A stretch of DNA of 64,000 nt from Palaeococcus pacificus DY20341 (GTDB lineage Archaea; Methanobacteriota_B; Thermococci; Thermococcales; Thermococcaceae). Each line of letters begins with the position of its first letter. The stretch's first letter is position 1. A model generated the notes under the pieces. It did not search any database. It saw only the letters and a list, made by a program, of their open reading frames with translations, and was not told the DNA's origin. The stretch spans positions 1,648,480 to 1,712,479 of the forward strand of contig NZ_CP006019.1 of NCBI RefSeq assembly GCF_000725425.1, read 5' to 3'. The position numbers and the translations under genes were made by a program. Below, one piece after another: positions 33,741 to 42,514 of the stretch.

Positions 33741-34364
33741 TCACTTCACCCCCCCACATACAAAGGGTTGATCTCCTAGCGGCCATGCTTTAATAGTTAC
33801 ATTGCCATAGAAGTCGCCAAGTCCAAAACCACCTGTTGCTAGCTCCATACCAACTCCAAGTTCCTCACCAGGAGCTAGAACGAAACAGACATCTCCAGCT
33901 GCAGTATCTGAGTTGTACGGCTTAGTGTTGGTACCCGTTACGTACATATTTTTGGTCGGGTCATAGAAGGAGAAGGTTCCTGGATCTGAGGAGATTACCT
34001 CCACAACTATAGTCACATTCTCCCACAGGTCATTACTTACATAGAAGACGTGGTCAAAGTTATATCTTGACTGCGGGCTTAATCCTAAGCCTCTAATTGG
34101 CGTCTCGTTGTCCCACCAATCAGGGTCTTCCCATCCTGGCCAGTTGGGGTTGTTCATTGAGAAGTCTATAACTAGCTTTCCTCTGTAGTTTATGTATGCA
34201 TATGGCTGTCCTGGGTGCAGATCAATGAGTTCCACATCGTCAGCCACTACTGCAATGTGACTGCTTCTTTGGGCTCTGTAGTCCCTAAAAGTAGCACTGG
34301 TGCCTAACGCAAAAGCGAAGGCTACTAGAATCCCTAAAATGCCAAGCGCTAAAACTTTTTTCAT
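33741..34364 (-). CDS. DUF1102/TasA-like exported protein (copy 1)
   Basis: A 207-residue protein with a signal peptide of about 25 residues (ALGTSATFRDYRAQR at the junction) and the same core as copies 2 and 3: HIAVVADDVELIDLHPGQ, YAYINYRGKLVIDFS, GLSPQSRYNFDHVFYVSND and a final GNVTIKAW. It carries an extra Trp/Pro/Asp segment (WPGWEDPDWWDNET) near residue 75 and a central insert. It is the first structural gene after the regulators and has its own promoter and a GGAGGGG ribosome site, so it may be the most abundant subunit. Confidence 0.8.
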   Translation of the reverse strand: MKKVLALGILGILVAFAFALGTSATFRDYRAQRSSHIAVVADDVELIDLHPGQPYAYINYRGKLVIDFSMNNPNWPGWEDPDWWDNETPIRGLGLSPQSRYNFDHVFYVSNDLWENVTIVVEVISSDPGTFSFYDPTKNMYVTGTNTKPYNSDTAAGDVCFVLAPGEELGVGMELATGGFGLGDFYGNVTIKAWPLGDQPFVCGGVK

Positions 34365-34437
34365 TTTTTCCCCTCCGGGTTTTTAAAGCGGTGCCCCATC
34401 TCATGATGGAACACTCAACTTACTTCTTGATTGTTAT

Positions 34438-34447
34438 GCTATATAGA
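34438..34447 (-). promoter_or_regulatory. Probable TATA box of the fibre-protein operon
   Basis: On the minus strand TCTATATAGC lies about 75 bases before the first DUF1102 start codon. Transcription would begin near 34415, giving a leader of about 50 bases. It separates the structural genes from the two regulator genes upstream, so both read-through and separate transcription are possible. Confidence 0.45.
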
Positions 34448-34489
34448 CAATTTCTGCTTACTGAGCCGGTAATGAGTTGTTACTTAGCA

Positions 34490-34933
34490 TTATATGCTCC
34501 GTATAACTCTATAGACCTTCATACGATGGATCATGGATAAAAGAAGGTATATGCCAGCAGCTATTGTTAATGGAATGTTGCTAAGCCACAATCCCGTGAG
34601 TGCAAAAATCAATGAAACCCCTGCATAAAAAGTGCTCCAACTTATGTCATGTTTTTCTACAACTTCCATGTAAATATCAACGTCCTCAGGGACAGCGATA
34701 AGCTCTACAATTCCCCTTTCAAAGCTTATTATTCCTGCTCTCTCCATCTTGGGAATGTGTGTCTGCACAAGACTTACATATACGCTTTTCCTATGCCTTC
34801 TGTCAGTCTGCCCTTCTTCCTCGGCTATAAACTCCACTATATCCCTAAGTTCTGCTTTGCCGTTTGACTTCTGGAGATACTCTATCAAAAGCATCCTTCT
34901 TTCATTCCCAAGTATCATAGAAGTGGTAGTCAT
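34490..34933 (-). CDS. Membrane-anchored winged-helix regulator (DUF7344-like)
   Basis: About 147 residues. Residues 8-85 form a winged helix (ERRMLLIEYLQKSNGKAELRDIVEFIAEE, then LVQTHIPKMERAGIISFERG), and residues 103-140 form two closely spaced transmembrane helices. A DNA-binding domain on a membrane hairpin suggests a one-component sensor at the membrane. Similar proteins are common beside surface-protein genes in haloarchaea, from memory. The ATG at 34933 overlaps the stop of the small regulator (TGATG). It probably controls the adjacent fibre operon. Confidence 0.75.
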   Translation of the reverse strand: MTTTSMILGNERRMLLIEYLQKSNGKAELRDIVEFIAEEEGQTDRRHRKSVYVSLVQTHIPKMERAGIISFERGIVELIAVPEDVDIYMEVVEKHDISWSTFYAGVSLIFALTGLWLSNIPLTIAAGIYLLLSMIHRMKVYRVIRSI

Positions 34934-35157
34934 CACACCACCAACCTATAATGCCTTCTACGATTTCCGTTTGTATAAAATACCTCAACAAGGCCTTTTT
35001 CCACAAGCTTTCTCAGCACTTTCTCTACTTTCTGTCGGGTGCATTCTATACCCATTTCATTTAAAAACCGAGTTAAAAATGCTACAGTAAGCTCACCTTG
35101 CTTTTCAAGGAGTCTTAAAATCTCAGTTTCTATAGATCTTTTAGTCTTTTCCAACAT
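34933..35157 (-). CDS. Small winged-helix DNA-binding protein
   Basis: A 74-residue protein consisting only of a winged helix: ETEILRLLEKQGELTVAFL, a recognition helix (CTRQKVEKVLRKLVEKG), and the wing strand VEVFYTNGNRRRHYRLVV. It is co-translated with the membrane-anchored regulator. It may be a local repressor; an inverted repeat 36-68 bases upstream of its start is a candidate site. Confidence 0.75.
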   Translation of the reverse strand: MLEKTKRSIETEILRLLEKQGELTVAFLTRFLNEMGIECTRQKVEKVLRKLVEKGLVEVFYTNGNRRRHYRLVV

Positions 35158-35192
35158 TTACTCACCTTTCACTATGTAATTATTTATCATTG

Positions 35193-35225
35193 TAAGCGGT
35201 ATAGTGGGTCTAAACTTTCCGCTTA
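35193..35225. promoter_or_regulatory. Inverted repeat upstream of the regulator pair, candidate operator
   Basis: TAAGCGG (35193-35199) and CCGCTTA (35219-35225) form a perfect 7-bp inverted repeat with a 19-base gap, 36-68 bases before the start of the small winged-helix gene. The spacing suits a dimeric regulator touching two major grooves. Binding by either local regulator is a guess. Confidence 0.35.
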
Positions 35226-35636
35226 TCCTCACTAATATTATTAAAAGAGGCGATTATGATTAGCATTAACTATAAAGATAACTAGGGCCTCATACTATTT
35301 AAACGTTCCTGAGAAGTTCGATTTCCAACAAAAAGCCGTTCTCACTGCTCTATTGAACACGAGACCAGCAATAAAGATTTAACACCCTCTGAAGCAACAT
35401 GATTCAAATATAGGACATTAGACAGCATTTTGAAAATTTAGAAAAAAATCAATCATTTTCCAATAACTCCAAATATGTTCCGAGGGAGTATGCCAAACGT
35501 ATGAATTATACCCATAGACATCCAAAACCGTCAAGTTACCTCAGAAAGACTTAACATAAACAGAGCCAATATTTCATGGTTCGAATAGCAGAAGTAAGAT
35601 GAAAAATGGGGTTCGACTCTCTGGAGCCCATGTTAA
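35226..35636. other. AT-rich intergenic stretch, no gene recognised
   Basis: No coding frame with a ribosome site or C/D pattern was seen. Beyond the end of the tRNA (minus sense), ATGGG (35629-35625) and CCCAT (35609-35605) could pair across a 16-base loop and are followed by TTTTTC (about 35604-35599), a plausible terminator of tRNA-Gln. Confidence 0.4.
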
Positions 35637-35712
35637 TGGTAGCCCCGCGGGGATTCGAACCCCGGTCGCGGGATCCAAAGTCCCGCATGCTTGGCCGCTA
35701 CACCACGGGGCT
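35637..35712 (-). tRNA. tRNA-Gln (anticodon UUG)
   Basis: On the minus strand a complete cloverleaf is seen. The acceptor AGCCCCG pairs with CGGGGCT, and the anticodon arm CGGGA-CTTTGGA-TCCCG has a 7-base loop reading TTG at positions 34-36. The T arm is CGGGG-TTCGAAT-CCCCG, the discriminator is A and the CCA end (35639-35637) is encoded. No intron is present. A TATA box TTTATAAA lies at 35741-35748, the right distance upstream. Confidence 0.95.
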
Positions 35713-35740
35713 GTGCCCGTTGGATAGATGTGGTGAAGGG

Positions 35741-35748
35741 TTTATAAA
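35741..35748 (-). promoter_or_regulatory. TATA box of tRNA-Gln
   Basis: The palindromic TTTATAAA lies 29 bases upstream of the tRNA 5' end on the minus strand, giving a start site within a few bases of the mature end. Confidence 0.55.
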
Positions 35749-35987
35749 TTTTGCTCTATTATGTGGACTCAATAACAAGCTCTACATAAAAAGCCCACAG
35801 GAGGCTATAAGCATAATATTCCAGTTTAAGCACGTTTTTGCCAGATTAAGGTGTATACTATTATTTATAAGCTAAATTAGCGTTGATGAGGGAAGATTTA
35901 GAGGTCTAAAATCAAACACGCGTTGATGATATAGTTAAGCTGAAAGCAAAATAAAAGAAGATATTAAAAGCAGTTTGGAATAGCTTA

Positions 35988-36407
35988 TTATTTAGCGTTT
36001 TTTCTATCTAAAGATTCCTCCCAGGTGAGTATCATGTGAGTAAAAGTCCCTTCTTCTTCCTTTATGCCCCTCTTAATTTCAGAGACGTGAGCATATTCGG
36101 CTTTGAACTGTTCCAAAATGTAATCTACAGCCTTTTCCGGGTCAGCCTTGTCACCACATGTGTAAACATCCAAAGCAGCATATCTCTCCTCCGGCCATGT
36201 GTGTATGGAGATGTGGGATTCTGCAACTATAACCACTCCGCTGACTCCTGTTGGGGAGAACTTAAAGAAGTAGCTCGATTTGACCTCCATATTGCTTACT
36301 TGTGCAGCTTTTAGGAATATCTCTCTGATCTTGTTTGCATCACTCAAAATCTCTGCATCGCACCCAGCAGCCTCAACAACGTAGTGATATCCAATTGTAT
36401 CACTCAC
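35988..36407 (-). CDS. speD: S-adenosylmethionine decarboxylase proenzyme (paralogue 1)
   Basis: About 139 residues, a pyruvoyl enzyme that decarboxylates AdoMet to supply aminopropyl groups for polyamines. The self-cleavage site is in VAESHISIHTWPEERYAALD, where Glu-Ser is cut and Ser becomes pyruvate; the proton donor Cys is in DVYTCGDK. A second SpeD with the same residues is at 62923-63294 beside the aminopropyltransferase. This copy has a longer C-terminus (to TWEESLDRKNAK) and is unlinked. A GTG start at 36407 lies six bases after GAGGTG. It could be the main enzyme or have a different substrate, as some archaeal SpeD relatives decarboxylate arginine. Confidence 0.85.
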   Translation of the reverse strand: MSDTIGYHYVVEAAGCDAEILSDANKIREIFLKAAQVSNMEVKSSYFFKFSPTGVSGVVIVAESHISIHTWPEERYAALDVYTCGDKADPEKAVDYILEQFKAEYAHVSEIKRGIKEEEGTFTHMILTWEESLDRKNAK

Positions 36408-36468
36408 CGCAACCACCTCACTTATGCTATGGGTTCATAAGCTAAAGTCTATCACCTAACTAATAAAC

Positions 36469-37770
36469 TTAACCATCCCACTTCCTTCTCTCAAAGTTTA
36501 TCGGAGCGATGTAGGTTTTATAGAACTCTCTAAGCCTCCTCGTATGAATCTCAATCCATTCGCCGCTAACCTTTCTCCTAGCAACACCATCCTTAAGTGC
36601 CTGCTCTGCGACGGCACGAGCTTCCTTAGGATACACATCCGGATGTAGAGGAGAGGGTATAATGTAATCTTCACTAAGCTCTTCATCGCTCACAACGCTC
36701 GCTATAGCCTTAGCTGCCGCAATATTCATTTGAAGCGTTATATCTCTCGCTTTAACGTCCAGAGCACCTCTAAAAATTCCAGGAAAACCAAGAACATTGT
36801 TAATTTGATTTGGATAGTCACTCCTACCTGTGGCCACAATCCTAGCGCCGGCCTTTTTGGCCTCTTCCGGCATTATTTCGGGAATTGGATTTGCCATGGC
36901 AAAAACTATTGCATCATCGGCCATTTTAGCGACCATGTCCCCACTAACCAATCCCCCAACGCTCACACCAATGAAAACATCCGCACCTTCCATGGCATTT
37001 GCCAAGCTCCCGCTCAAGTTCTCACGATTGAACTTAGCTACCTCTTCCTTGTAGGGATTTAAGTTTTCTCTCCCCTCATAAATTATACCATGTCTATCTA
37101 CCATTAGAATGTCCCTAACACCCATATAATGCAAAAGCCTGGCAATAGCAATGCCTGCAGCGCCCGCGCCGCTCATAGCGACTTTAATCTCACCAAATTT
37201 CTTTCCCACAAGTTTTAGGGCATTAATAAGGCCTGCAATGGTAACAACAGCAGTTCCATGCTGGTCATCATGAAAAACTGGAATGTCCAATTCCATCTTT
37301 AATCTCTCTTCAATCTCAAAGCAGCGAGGAGCACTTATGTCTTCCAGATTAATGCCTCCGAATCCTTTTGAGATGAGTTTTAGTGTATCAACAATTTCAT
37401 CGACATCTCTGCTATCAATTAGGATCGGAAAAGCGTCAATTCCCGCAAGTGCCTTAAAAAGAACACATTTTCCTTCCATAACAGGCATTCCCGCTAAAAC
37501 ACCAATGTCACCAAGACCTAGAATAGCGCTCCCGTCTGTTGCAACTGCCACAGTGTTTGGGATTATCGTATAGTCCTCATAGCTTTCCCCCTCATGAATG
37601 GCTTTGCACGGCTCAGCAACTCCAGGGGTGTAAGCGAGGGTTAAGTCGTAGAAGTCCTCAAGCTTAACCTTTGGAATAACCTCTATTTTGCCATTACCAG
37701 GAAAATTGTTCCTGTGATACTCTAATGCATCTTTCTTAAGGTTCTTCCTCTGCTCTTTGCTAATTTTCAT
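36469..37770 (-). CDS. NAD(P)-dependent malic enzyme (oxaloacetate-decarboxylating)
   Basis: A 433-residue enzyme converting malate to pyruvate and CO2. LAYTPGVAEPCKAI with the catalytic Tyr, LFKALAGIDAFPI with the lysine, and the metal-binding FEIEERL/FHDDQHGTAVV are seen. MSGAGAAGIAIARLLHYMG is the Rossmann loop. It is the short archaeal/bacterial form without a phosphotransacetylase domain. It serves carbon balance between C4 and C3 acids. The ATG follows GGGTGAAGGAG. Confidence 0.93.
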   Translation of the reverse strand: MKISKEQRKNLKKDALEYHRNNFPGNGKIEVIPKVKLEDFYDLTLAYTPGVAEPCKAIHEGESYEDYTIIPNTVAVATDGSAILGLGDIGVLAGMPVMEGKCVLFKALAGIDAFPILIDSRDVDEIVDTLKLISKGFGGINLEDISAPRCFEIEERLKMELDIPVFHDDQHGTAVVTIAGLINALKLVGKKFGEIKVAMSGAGAAGIAIARLLHYMGVRDILMVDRHGIIYEGRENLNPYKEEVAKFNRENLSGSLANAMEGADVFIGVSVGGLVSGDMVAKMADDAIVFAMANPIPEIMPEEAKKAGARIVATGRSDYPNQINNVLGFPGIFRGALDVKARDITLQMNIAAAKAIASVVSDEELSEDYIIPSPLHPDVYPKEARAVAEQALKDGVARRKVSGEWIEIHTRRLREFYKTYIAPINFERRKWDG

Positions 37771-37910
37771 TCTCCTTCACCCAATGAACAGCTTTGGTTG
37801 TCACCTAATACTTTAAATAGACGTTTCTTTAAATTTGACATACAAAATAAAAACCCAGCAAATAAAAAACTTTATCTTGAGAAATCAAAACAAATTGCCG
37901 GGGTGAAAAT

Positions 37911-38762
37911 ATGAGACCCAAATTCCTAAAGAAACTTGCTGAAATGGAGCATAAAAAGATGATTATGTATCCCTTAATTGTTTTTGTTGTAGCTCTACTC
38001 ATTTTGGCGGTTAAACCCCCCACACTAGGAATTGACCTAGCTGGTGGTGTTGTTGTAACTGCCCAAGGGGTAAGCACAAATCCAGATGAAGTTGCAAAAT
38101 ACGTTAGCGATAAGTTAGGAATAGAAGTTAGGGTGGAGAGCTTTACTAGCTTAGCCGGAGGAGGTATAAACGTTTATGCGCCTGCGGGGTCTTCTCCTGA
38201 GGACATAATAAGCGTTCTAAAGGAAAAGTTCCCAGACGCAAAATACGCACAAAGTGAAGTACAACCGACGTTTGGAGAAATGGCACAAAAGCAGGGAATT
38301 AAAGCTATAAGCTATGCGTTTCTAGGAATGGCTATAGTGGTATTCCTCTTCTTCAGGGTTTTGGTACCTTCATTCACGGTCATATTCTCCGCAATATCAG
38401 ACATGATAATAGCGGTAGCTTTAATGAGTCTAGTAGGAATAGAGCTGAGCCAAGCCACAATAGCGGCTCTGCTGATGTTGATAGGTTATTCAGTTGACAG
38501 CAACATCCTCTTGACAACAAAGCTCCTCAAGAAGAAAGAAGACACGATAAAGGAAGCCTACTTTTCCGCTGTGTCTACAGGTTTCACCATGAGTACTACA
38601 ACTCTAGGCGCTTTAGCATCACTTTGGCTCATCTCAACAGCCCCAGTAATCGACCAAATTGCCGTAGTTTTGGTATTCGGTCTCCTAGCGGATTTCATGA
38701 ACACTTGGGTTCTCAACGCTGGAGTTTTAAAGTGGTATCTCTCAAGGGGTGAAAAGCAATGA
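37911..38762 (+). CDS. secF: Protein translocase subunit SecF
   Basis: A 283-residue membrane protein of the Sec translocon accessory complex. One helix, a short external domain with [14 protein letters not shown], and five further helices including [16 protein letters not shown] and the [14 protein letters not shown] stretch are typical. With SecD it uses the ion gradient to help complete protein export. It overlaps secD by four bases (ATGA). Confidence 0.93.
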   Translation: MRPKFLKKLAEMEHKKMIMYPLIVFVVALLILAVKPPTLGIDLAGGVVVTAQGVSTNPDEVAKYVSDKLGIEVRVESFTSLAGGGINVYAPAGSSPEDIISVLKEKFPDAKYAQSEVQPTFGEMAQKQGIKAISYAFLGMAIVVFLFFRVLVPSFTVIFSAISDMIIAVALMSLVGIELSQATIAALLMLIGYSVDSNILLTTKLLKKKEDTIKEAYFSAVSTGFTMSTTTLGALASLWLISTAPVIDQIAVVLVFGLLADFMNTWVLNAGVLKWYLSRGEKQ

Positions 38763-40279
38763 AGTGGAAAAATCTCCTGCTAAATTGGCGCGTTTTATTG
38801 TTGCTCATCTTTGTAATAGGCTCATTTGCTTCTATAATTGCGTATGGACTAACATTTGGTCTCGACATAAGCGGGGGTACTGCAATAACAGTTAGACTTG
38901 AAAAGCCAGTCGACCAGAACACTATGGATAAAGTTGTTACTTCACTTACTAACAGAATTAACCGTTTAGGTATAGCAGATGTCAAAGTGGAGCCTTGGGG
39001 AGACCAGTACATAATTGTAAAAGTAGCAAACGTTAGTGAAGATACTGTGAGGGGAATTAAAGAGACTATTGAAAAGCAAGGTGTCTTCTACGCTGAATTT
39101 GAGGGAGAGATCTTTGCTACTGGAGAGGATATAGTCCAAGTGTTTGAGTATAGAATTGAACCAAGCACTTATAGATGGCACGTTCCATTCCAAATCTCCC
39201 AAAAAGCAGCCGAGAGATTTGCTCAACTAGCTTTAAACAAGCCGGGGTATCCTGTTGATATGTTTTTAGACCCACCCGTTAACTCCCTCCTTTTAGTGTC
39301 CCAAGAAACTTACAATGTAATGAAGGATGAGTTCAATGCCCAAGCTCCCCAAGCTATGTCACTTCCTGAGCGCATTAAGAAGGCATTCAACATAGATACT
39401 GTGGTATACGCTAACCAAAGCATTGATGAAATAGTTGATTTAGCTAAAGATAAAGACTTGGTGGTGCTGATCGGGGTCAACGGGAACCTAAAGGATGAAC
39501 TTGAGAGCAGAGGGGTTAGAGTTAGGGTTATAGAGAGAGGAAAGGACGAGACAACATACGATTTGATAACAAAAGCCCTAGGTCTATACGGTCCATACAG
39601 CGTTGGTGAAGGATTAACTCACGGCCAAGCTGCGACAAACGTAGAGATTACAGGCTCTTCTTCAAATCCATACCTAGCTCAACAGGAGGCAAGCATAATC
39701 TCCGTCGTCCTTGCAAGTGGTTCACTACCCATTAAAGTTTATGTAGAGGGAACACAATACATCTCCGCCGAGCTTGGAAGAGACTTCAAGAACCAAGTGC
39801 TCATAGCAGGTATAGCTGCTCTATTGGTAGTTGGTGCAGTGGTTTACGCTCACTATAGGAAGCTTAGGATAGCAATACCAGTCGTAAGCACAAGCTTGAG
39901 CGAAGTAATTATAATCCTAGGCGTTGCGGCACTGATTAAGTGGAACTTGGACTTACCAAGTATAGCTGGTATTATTGCGGCAATTGGAACAGGTGTAGAC
40001 CAGCAAATAGTCATCACGGACGAGTTGTTAGGCTCTCAAAGGAAGGAGAGAATAACTAAGAGAAGCGGCGTCCTAAAGAGAATGGGAAGGGCTTTCTTCG
40101 TTATCTTAGCGTCGGCAACAACAACCGTTGTGGCAATGAGCTTCCTATTCAAGTTCTTCGTAGGAGGTCTTAGAGGATTTGCATTCACAACAATATTGGG
40201 CGTGCTGATAGGTATAAGCATAACGAGACCAGCATATGCAGAGATAGCGAAGATGCTTTTGAGCGAGAAGAAGAGGTGA
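38759..40279 (+). CDS. secD: Protein translocase subunit SecD
   Basis: A 506-residue membrane protein. It has one N-terminal helix, then a large external domain opened by [20 protein letters not shown] and containing [17 protein letters not shown], then five helices with [16 protein letters not shown] in the RND-type membrane core. The order secF-secD is the euryarchaeal one. It works with SecF and SecYE in export of the many surface proteins of this window. Confidence 0.93.
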   Translation: MKWKNLLLNWRVLLLLIFVIGSFASIIAYGLTFGLDISGGTAITVRLEKPVDQNTMDKVVTSLTNRINRLGIADVKVEPWGDQYIIVKVANVSEDTVRGIKETIEKQGVFYAEFEGEIFATGEDIVQVFEYRIEPSTYRWHVPFQISQKAAERFAQLALNKPGYPVDMFLDPPVNSLLLVSQETYNVMKDEFNAQAPQAMSLPERIKKAFNIDTVVYANQSIDEIVDLAKDKDLVVLIGVNGNLKDELESRGVRVRVIERGKDETTYDLITKALGLYGPYSVGEGLTHGQAATNVEITGSSSNPYLAQQEASIISVVLASGSLPIKVYVEGTQYISAELGRDFKNQVLIAGIAALLVVGAVVYAHYRKLRIAIPVVSTSLSEVIIILGVAALIKWNLDLPSIAGIIAAIGTGVDQQIVITDELLGSQRKERITKRSGVLKRMGRAFFVILASATTTVVAMSFLFKFFVGGLRGFAFTTILGVLIGISITRPAYAEIAKMLLSEKKR

Positions 40280-40283
40280 TGGA

Positions 40284-40964
40284 ATGTTTGTTGTAGTAAT
40301 GGGTGCGGGCAGAGTTGGATTTTTAGTCTCGAAGATGCTCGAAAGTGAGGGACATGATGTAACCATAATAGAAAGCAATAAAGAGAAGGCAAAGGAGCTT
40401 GCCAACTTGATAAACGGTTTAGTGATAAACGGAGATGCAACAAACCAAAGCGTGCTCGAGGAGGCAAATATAAAGCAGGCAGATGCATTTGCTGCTCTGA
40501 CAGGACAGGACGATGCTAACTTATTGGCATGCATACTTGCAAAGCACCTAAACCCAAACATAACCACCATCCTAAGGGTCAGCAACATTAAGAACAAGCA
40601 AGTCTTTGAGCAAGTTGAGGACTTAAAGAAGTACTTTGACTACGTCGTAAGTCCAGAAGAAATGGCAGCTAACTACATATTTAGAACTATCGTAACTCCC
40701 GGCTTTGATAGAGTCATGCTGCCAAAGGAAGGCGCGGAGATAGTTCAGTTCAGCATAAACAGCGAAAACGATATTTCGGAAAAGCTCGTAAAAGAACTTG
40801 GATTGCCAAGAGATTCCTTAATAGTGGCAGTTTATGACGAAAAAGGAAATCTAATAATACCCTCTGGAGAGACAAAACTCCCAAAGAAGGGCCAAGTCAT
40901 AATATTCGCAAGGGACAAAGCTCTCGAAGAGATAAAAAAGATATTCGAGAAAAAGAGAGAGTAG
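40284..40964 (+). CDS. trkA: K+ transport regulator, TrkA/RCK family
   Basis: A 226-residue cytoplasmic RCK protein. The N-terminal NAD-binding domain carries VVMGAGRVGFLVSKML and the acidic IIESNK that holds the ribose, and the C-terminal TrkA_C domain covers about residues 135-220. It gates a Trk/Ktr-type potassium channel not in this window. It begins four bases after secD and is likely in the same transcript. Confidence 0.9.
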   Translation: MFVVVMGAGRVGFLVSKMLESEGHDVTIIESNKEKAKELANLINGLVINGDATNQSVLEEANIKQADAFAALTGQDDANLLACILAKHLNPNITTILRVSNIKNKQVFEQVEDLKKYFDYVVSPEEMAANYIFRTIVTPGFDRVMLPKEGAEIVQFSINSENDISEKLVKELGLPRDSLIVAVYDEKGNLIIPSGETKLPKKGQVIIFARDKALEEIKKIFEKKRE

Positions 40965-41018
40965 CTTTCTCCCCTTTAATTTTAAATATTCTGAGAGCGA
41001 TTCCTTCTTTGATGCCTT

Positions 41019-42077
41019 ATGTTGAAGTGCCAAATTTGTAAGGCCACATATCCAGATGTTTTTCGCTTAAAGTGTGACTGTGGTGGCCTCTTAGACGTTG
41101 TGAATGAGTTTGAAAAACCCCTCGAGGACCTCTTAAACAGTGATTATTTAGACATTAGAAGATATCTAAACCTTTTACCTGTGAACCAAAAAACTCTCCC
41201 CTCACTAACTCCCCCAATAACCCCAGTTATCGAGAGAAAAATCGAAGGGATGAAAGTTTTATTCAAGCTCGAATACTTAATGCCGAGCGGTTCCTTTAAA
41301 GATAGAGGAACCTACGTCACCGTTGCAAAGCTTAAAGAGGAGGGTATAAAAGAGATAAGCCTCGATTCTTCGGGAAACGCTGCAATAAGCTTTGCTCTCT
41401 TTGGAAAGGCTGAAAACATTAGAGTTCACGTCTTTATTCCAAAACATACAAGTGAAGGCAAAAAGAAGCTCTTAAGGCTTTTAAAGGCAGAGATTCATGA
41501 GATAGACGGCTCAAGAATGGAAGTTCATGAGAAGGCCCAAGAGTTTAAAGGAGCCACATACGTTTCCCACTGGTATAACCCCTATTTTTTGGAAGGGACT
41601 AAATTAACAGCTTATGAAGCTTTTGAACAGATTGGAGAAGTTGAATATGTAATAATACCCACAGGCAGCGGTAGTTTATTTTTAGGCCTATACAAGGGGT
41701 TCAAGGAGCTCGAAAGATTTGGAAAAATAAAGAAGATCCCCAAACTAATCGCAGTCCAAGCAAAGGGATTTGAAAGCTTGGGAAAGAGGAGCAAAGAAAA
41801 AAACATGCTCGGAGAGGGAATAGCAATTCCAGAGCCGCCAAGAAAGGAGCAGATAAAAAGTGCTCTCAAAGAATCTAAAGGAGTGCACATTTCCGTAAGT
41901 GAAGAAGAGACAAAGAAAGCTCTGGAAGAACTCAGATCAATGGGCTTTATTGTAGAAGCAACGTCTGCAGTGGGCTACGCAGGATTTAAACTACTCCTAA
42001 AGAAAGAATTATTAAAAGAAAACTCCAAAACACTAATGCCCTTAACTGGTTCAGGGTTCAAATCATTGACATTATGA
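41019..42077 (+). CDS. thrC: Threonine synthase
   Basis: A 352-residue PLP enzyme that turns O-phosphohomoserine into threonine. A small N-terminal zinc-ribbon segment (CQICKATYP, then CDCGGLL) precedes the fold type II core. The PLP lysine is in LMPSGSFKDRGTYV, SSGNAAISFALFG binds the cofactor ring and PTGSGSLFLGLYKG its phosphate. Its length is slightly short for bacterial ThrC but normal for Thermococcales. The ATG has no strong ribosome site, so the mRNA may be nearly leaderless. Confidence 0.87.
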   Translation: MLKCQICKATYPDVFRLKCDCGGLLDVVNEFEKPLEDLLNSDYLDIRRYLNLLPVNQKTLPSLTPPITPVIERKIEGMKVLFKLEYLMPSGSFKDRGTYVTVAKLKEEGIKEISLDSSGNAAISFALFGKAENIRVHVFIPKHTSEGKKKLLRLLKAEIHEIDGSRMEVHEKAQEFKGATYVSHWYNPYFLEGTKLTAYEAFEQIGEVEYVIIPTGSGSLFLGLYKGFKELERFGKIKKIPKLIAVQAKGFESLGKRSKEKNMLGEGIAIPEPPRKEQIKSALKESKGVHISVSEEETKKALEELRSMGFIVEATSAVGYAGFKLLLKKELLKENSKTLMPLTGSGFKSLTL

Positions 42078-42133
42078 TGAAAATTTTTTCATGAATGCGT
42101 ATGAAATTGTAAAAAATAACATATCATAAGCAT

Positions 42134-42146
42134 AAAGTATTTAAAG
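42134..42146 (+). promoter_or_regulatory. Probable BRE/TATA of the ATP synthase operon
   Basis: AAAGTATTTAAAG is a good archaeal BRE/TATA, about 60 bases before the atpH start, giving a leader of about 35 bases. Confidence 0.5.
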
Positions 42147-42201
42147 CAACCAGAGTAGCCAAAAATGTGCCTAATTTTCACGTTCACAGGAGATGATGCT
42201 T

Positions 42202-42513
42202 ATGGAGGACGTTATTAAGCAAATCGTTGAGGCCGAAAAGGAAGCAGAGGAGAGGATTGAAAAAGCCAAGCAAGATGCAAAGCTTATTATTCAAAAAGCA
42301 AGAGAAGATGCAAAAAACATTGAGAATTCCATAATACAAAAGGCTCAGGAAGAGTCCAAAAAGATTGTTGAGGCAAAAAAGAAGGAAGGCGAGCAAGAAG
42401 CTGAAAAGATTTTAGAAGAGAATGAAAAAGAACTTGAGGAGCTTAAGGCAAGAGCGATAGAGAATTTTGAGAAGGCCGTTGATGAAGCGTTAAAGCTCGT
42501 CAGAGGGATTTGA
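42202..42513 (+). CDS. atpH: A-type ATP synthase subunit H
   Basis: About 103 residues, a single long coiled coil (EAEKEAEERIEKAKQDAKLI and onward). It pairs with subunit E to form the peripheral stalk. It is the first gene of a nine-gene operon in the order H-I-K-E-C-F-A-B-D. Of four possible starts I took the ATG at 42202, nine bases after AGGAG; those at 42193 and 42196 overlap the ribosome site. Confidence 0.88.
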   Translation: MEDVIKQIVEAEKEAEERIEKAKQDAKLIIQKAREDAKNIENSIIQKAQEESKKIVEAKKKEGEQEAEKILEENEKELEELKARAIENFEKAVDEALKLVRGI

Positions 42514-42514
42514 G

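Noticed and set aside
35579-35630. GGTTCGAA and GGGGTTCGACTC words near tRNA-Gln that recall T arms, possibly a broken tRNA or integration scar
   Set aside because: The second word does not pair into a T stem and no acceptor or anticodon arm is present. No integrase gene is nearby. A terminator hairpin on the other strand is a simpler reading.
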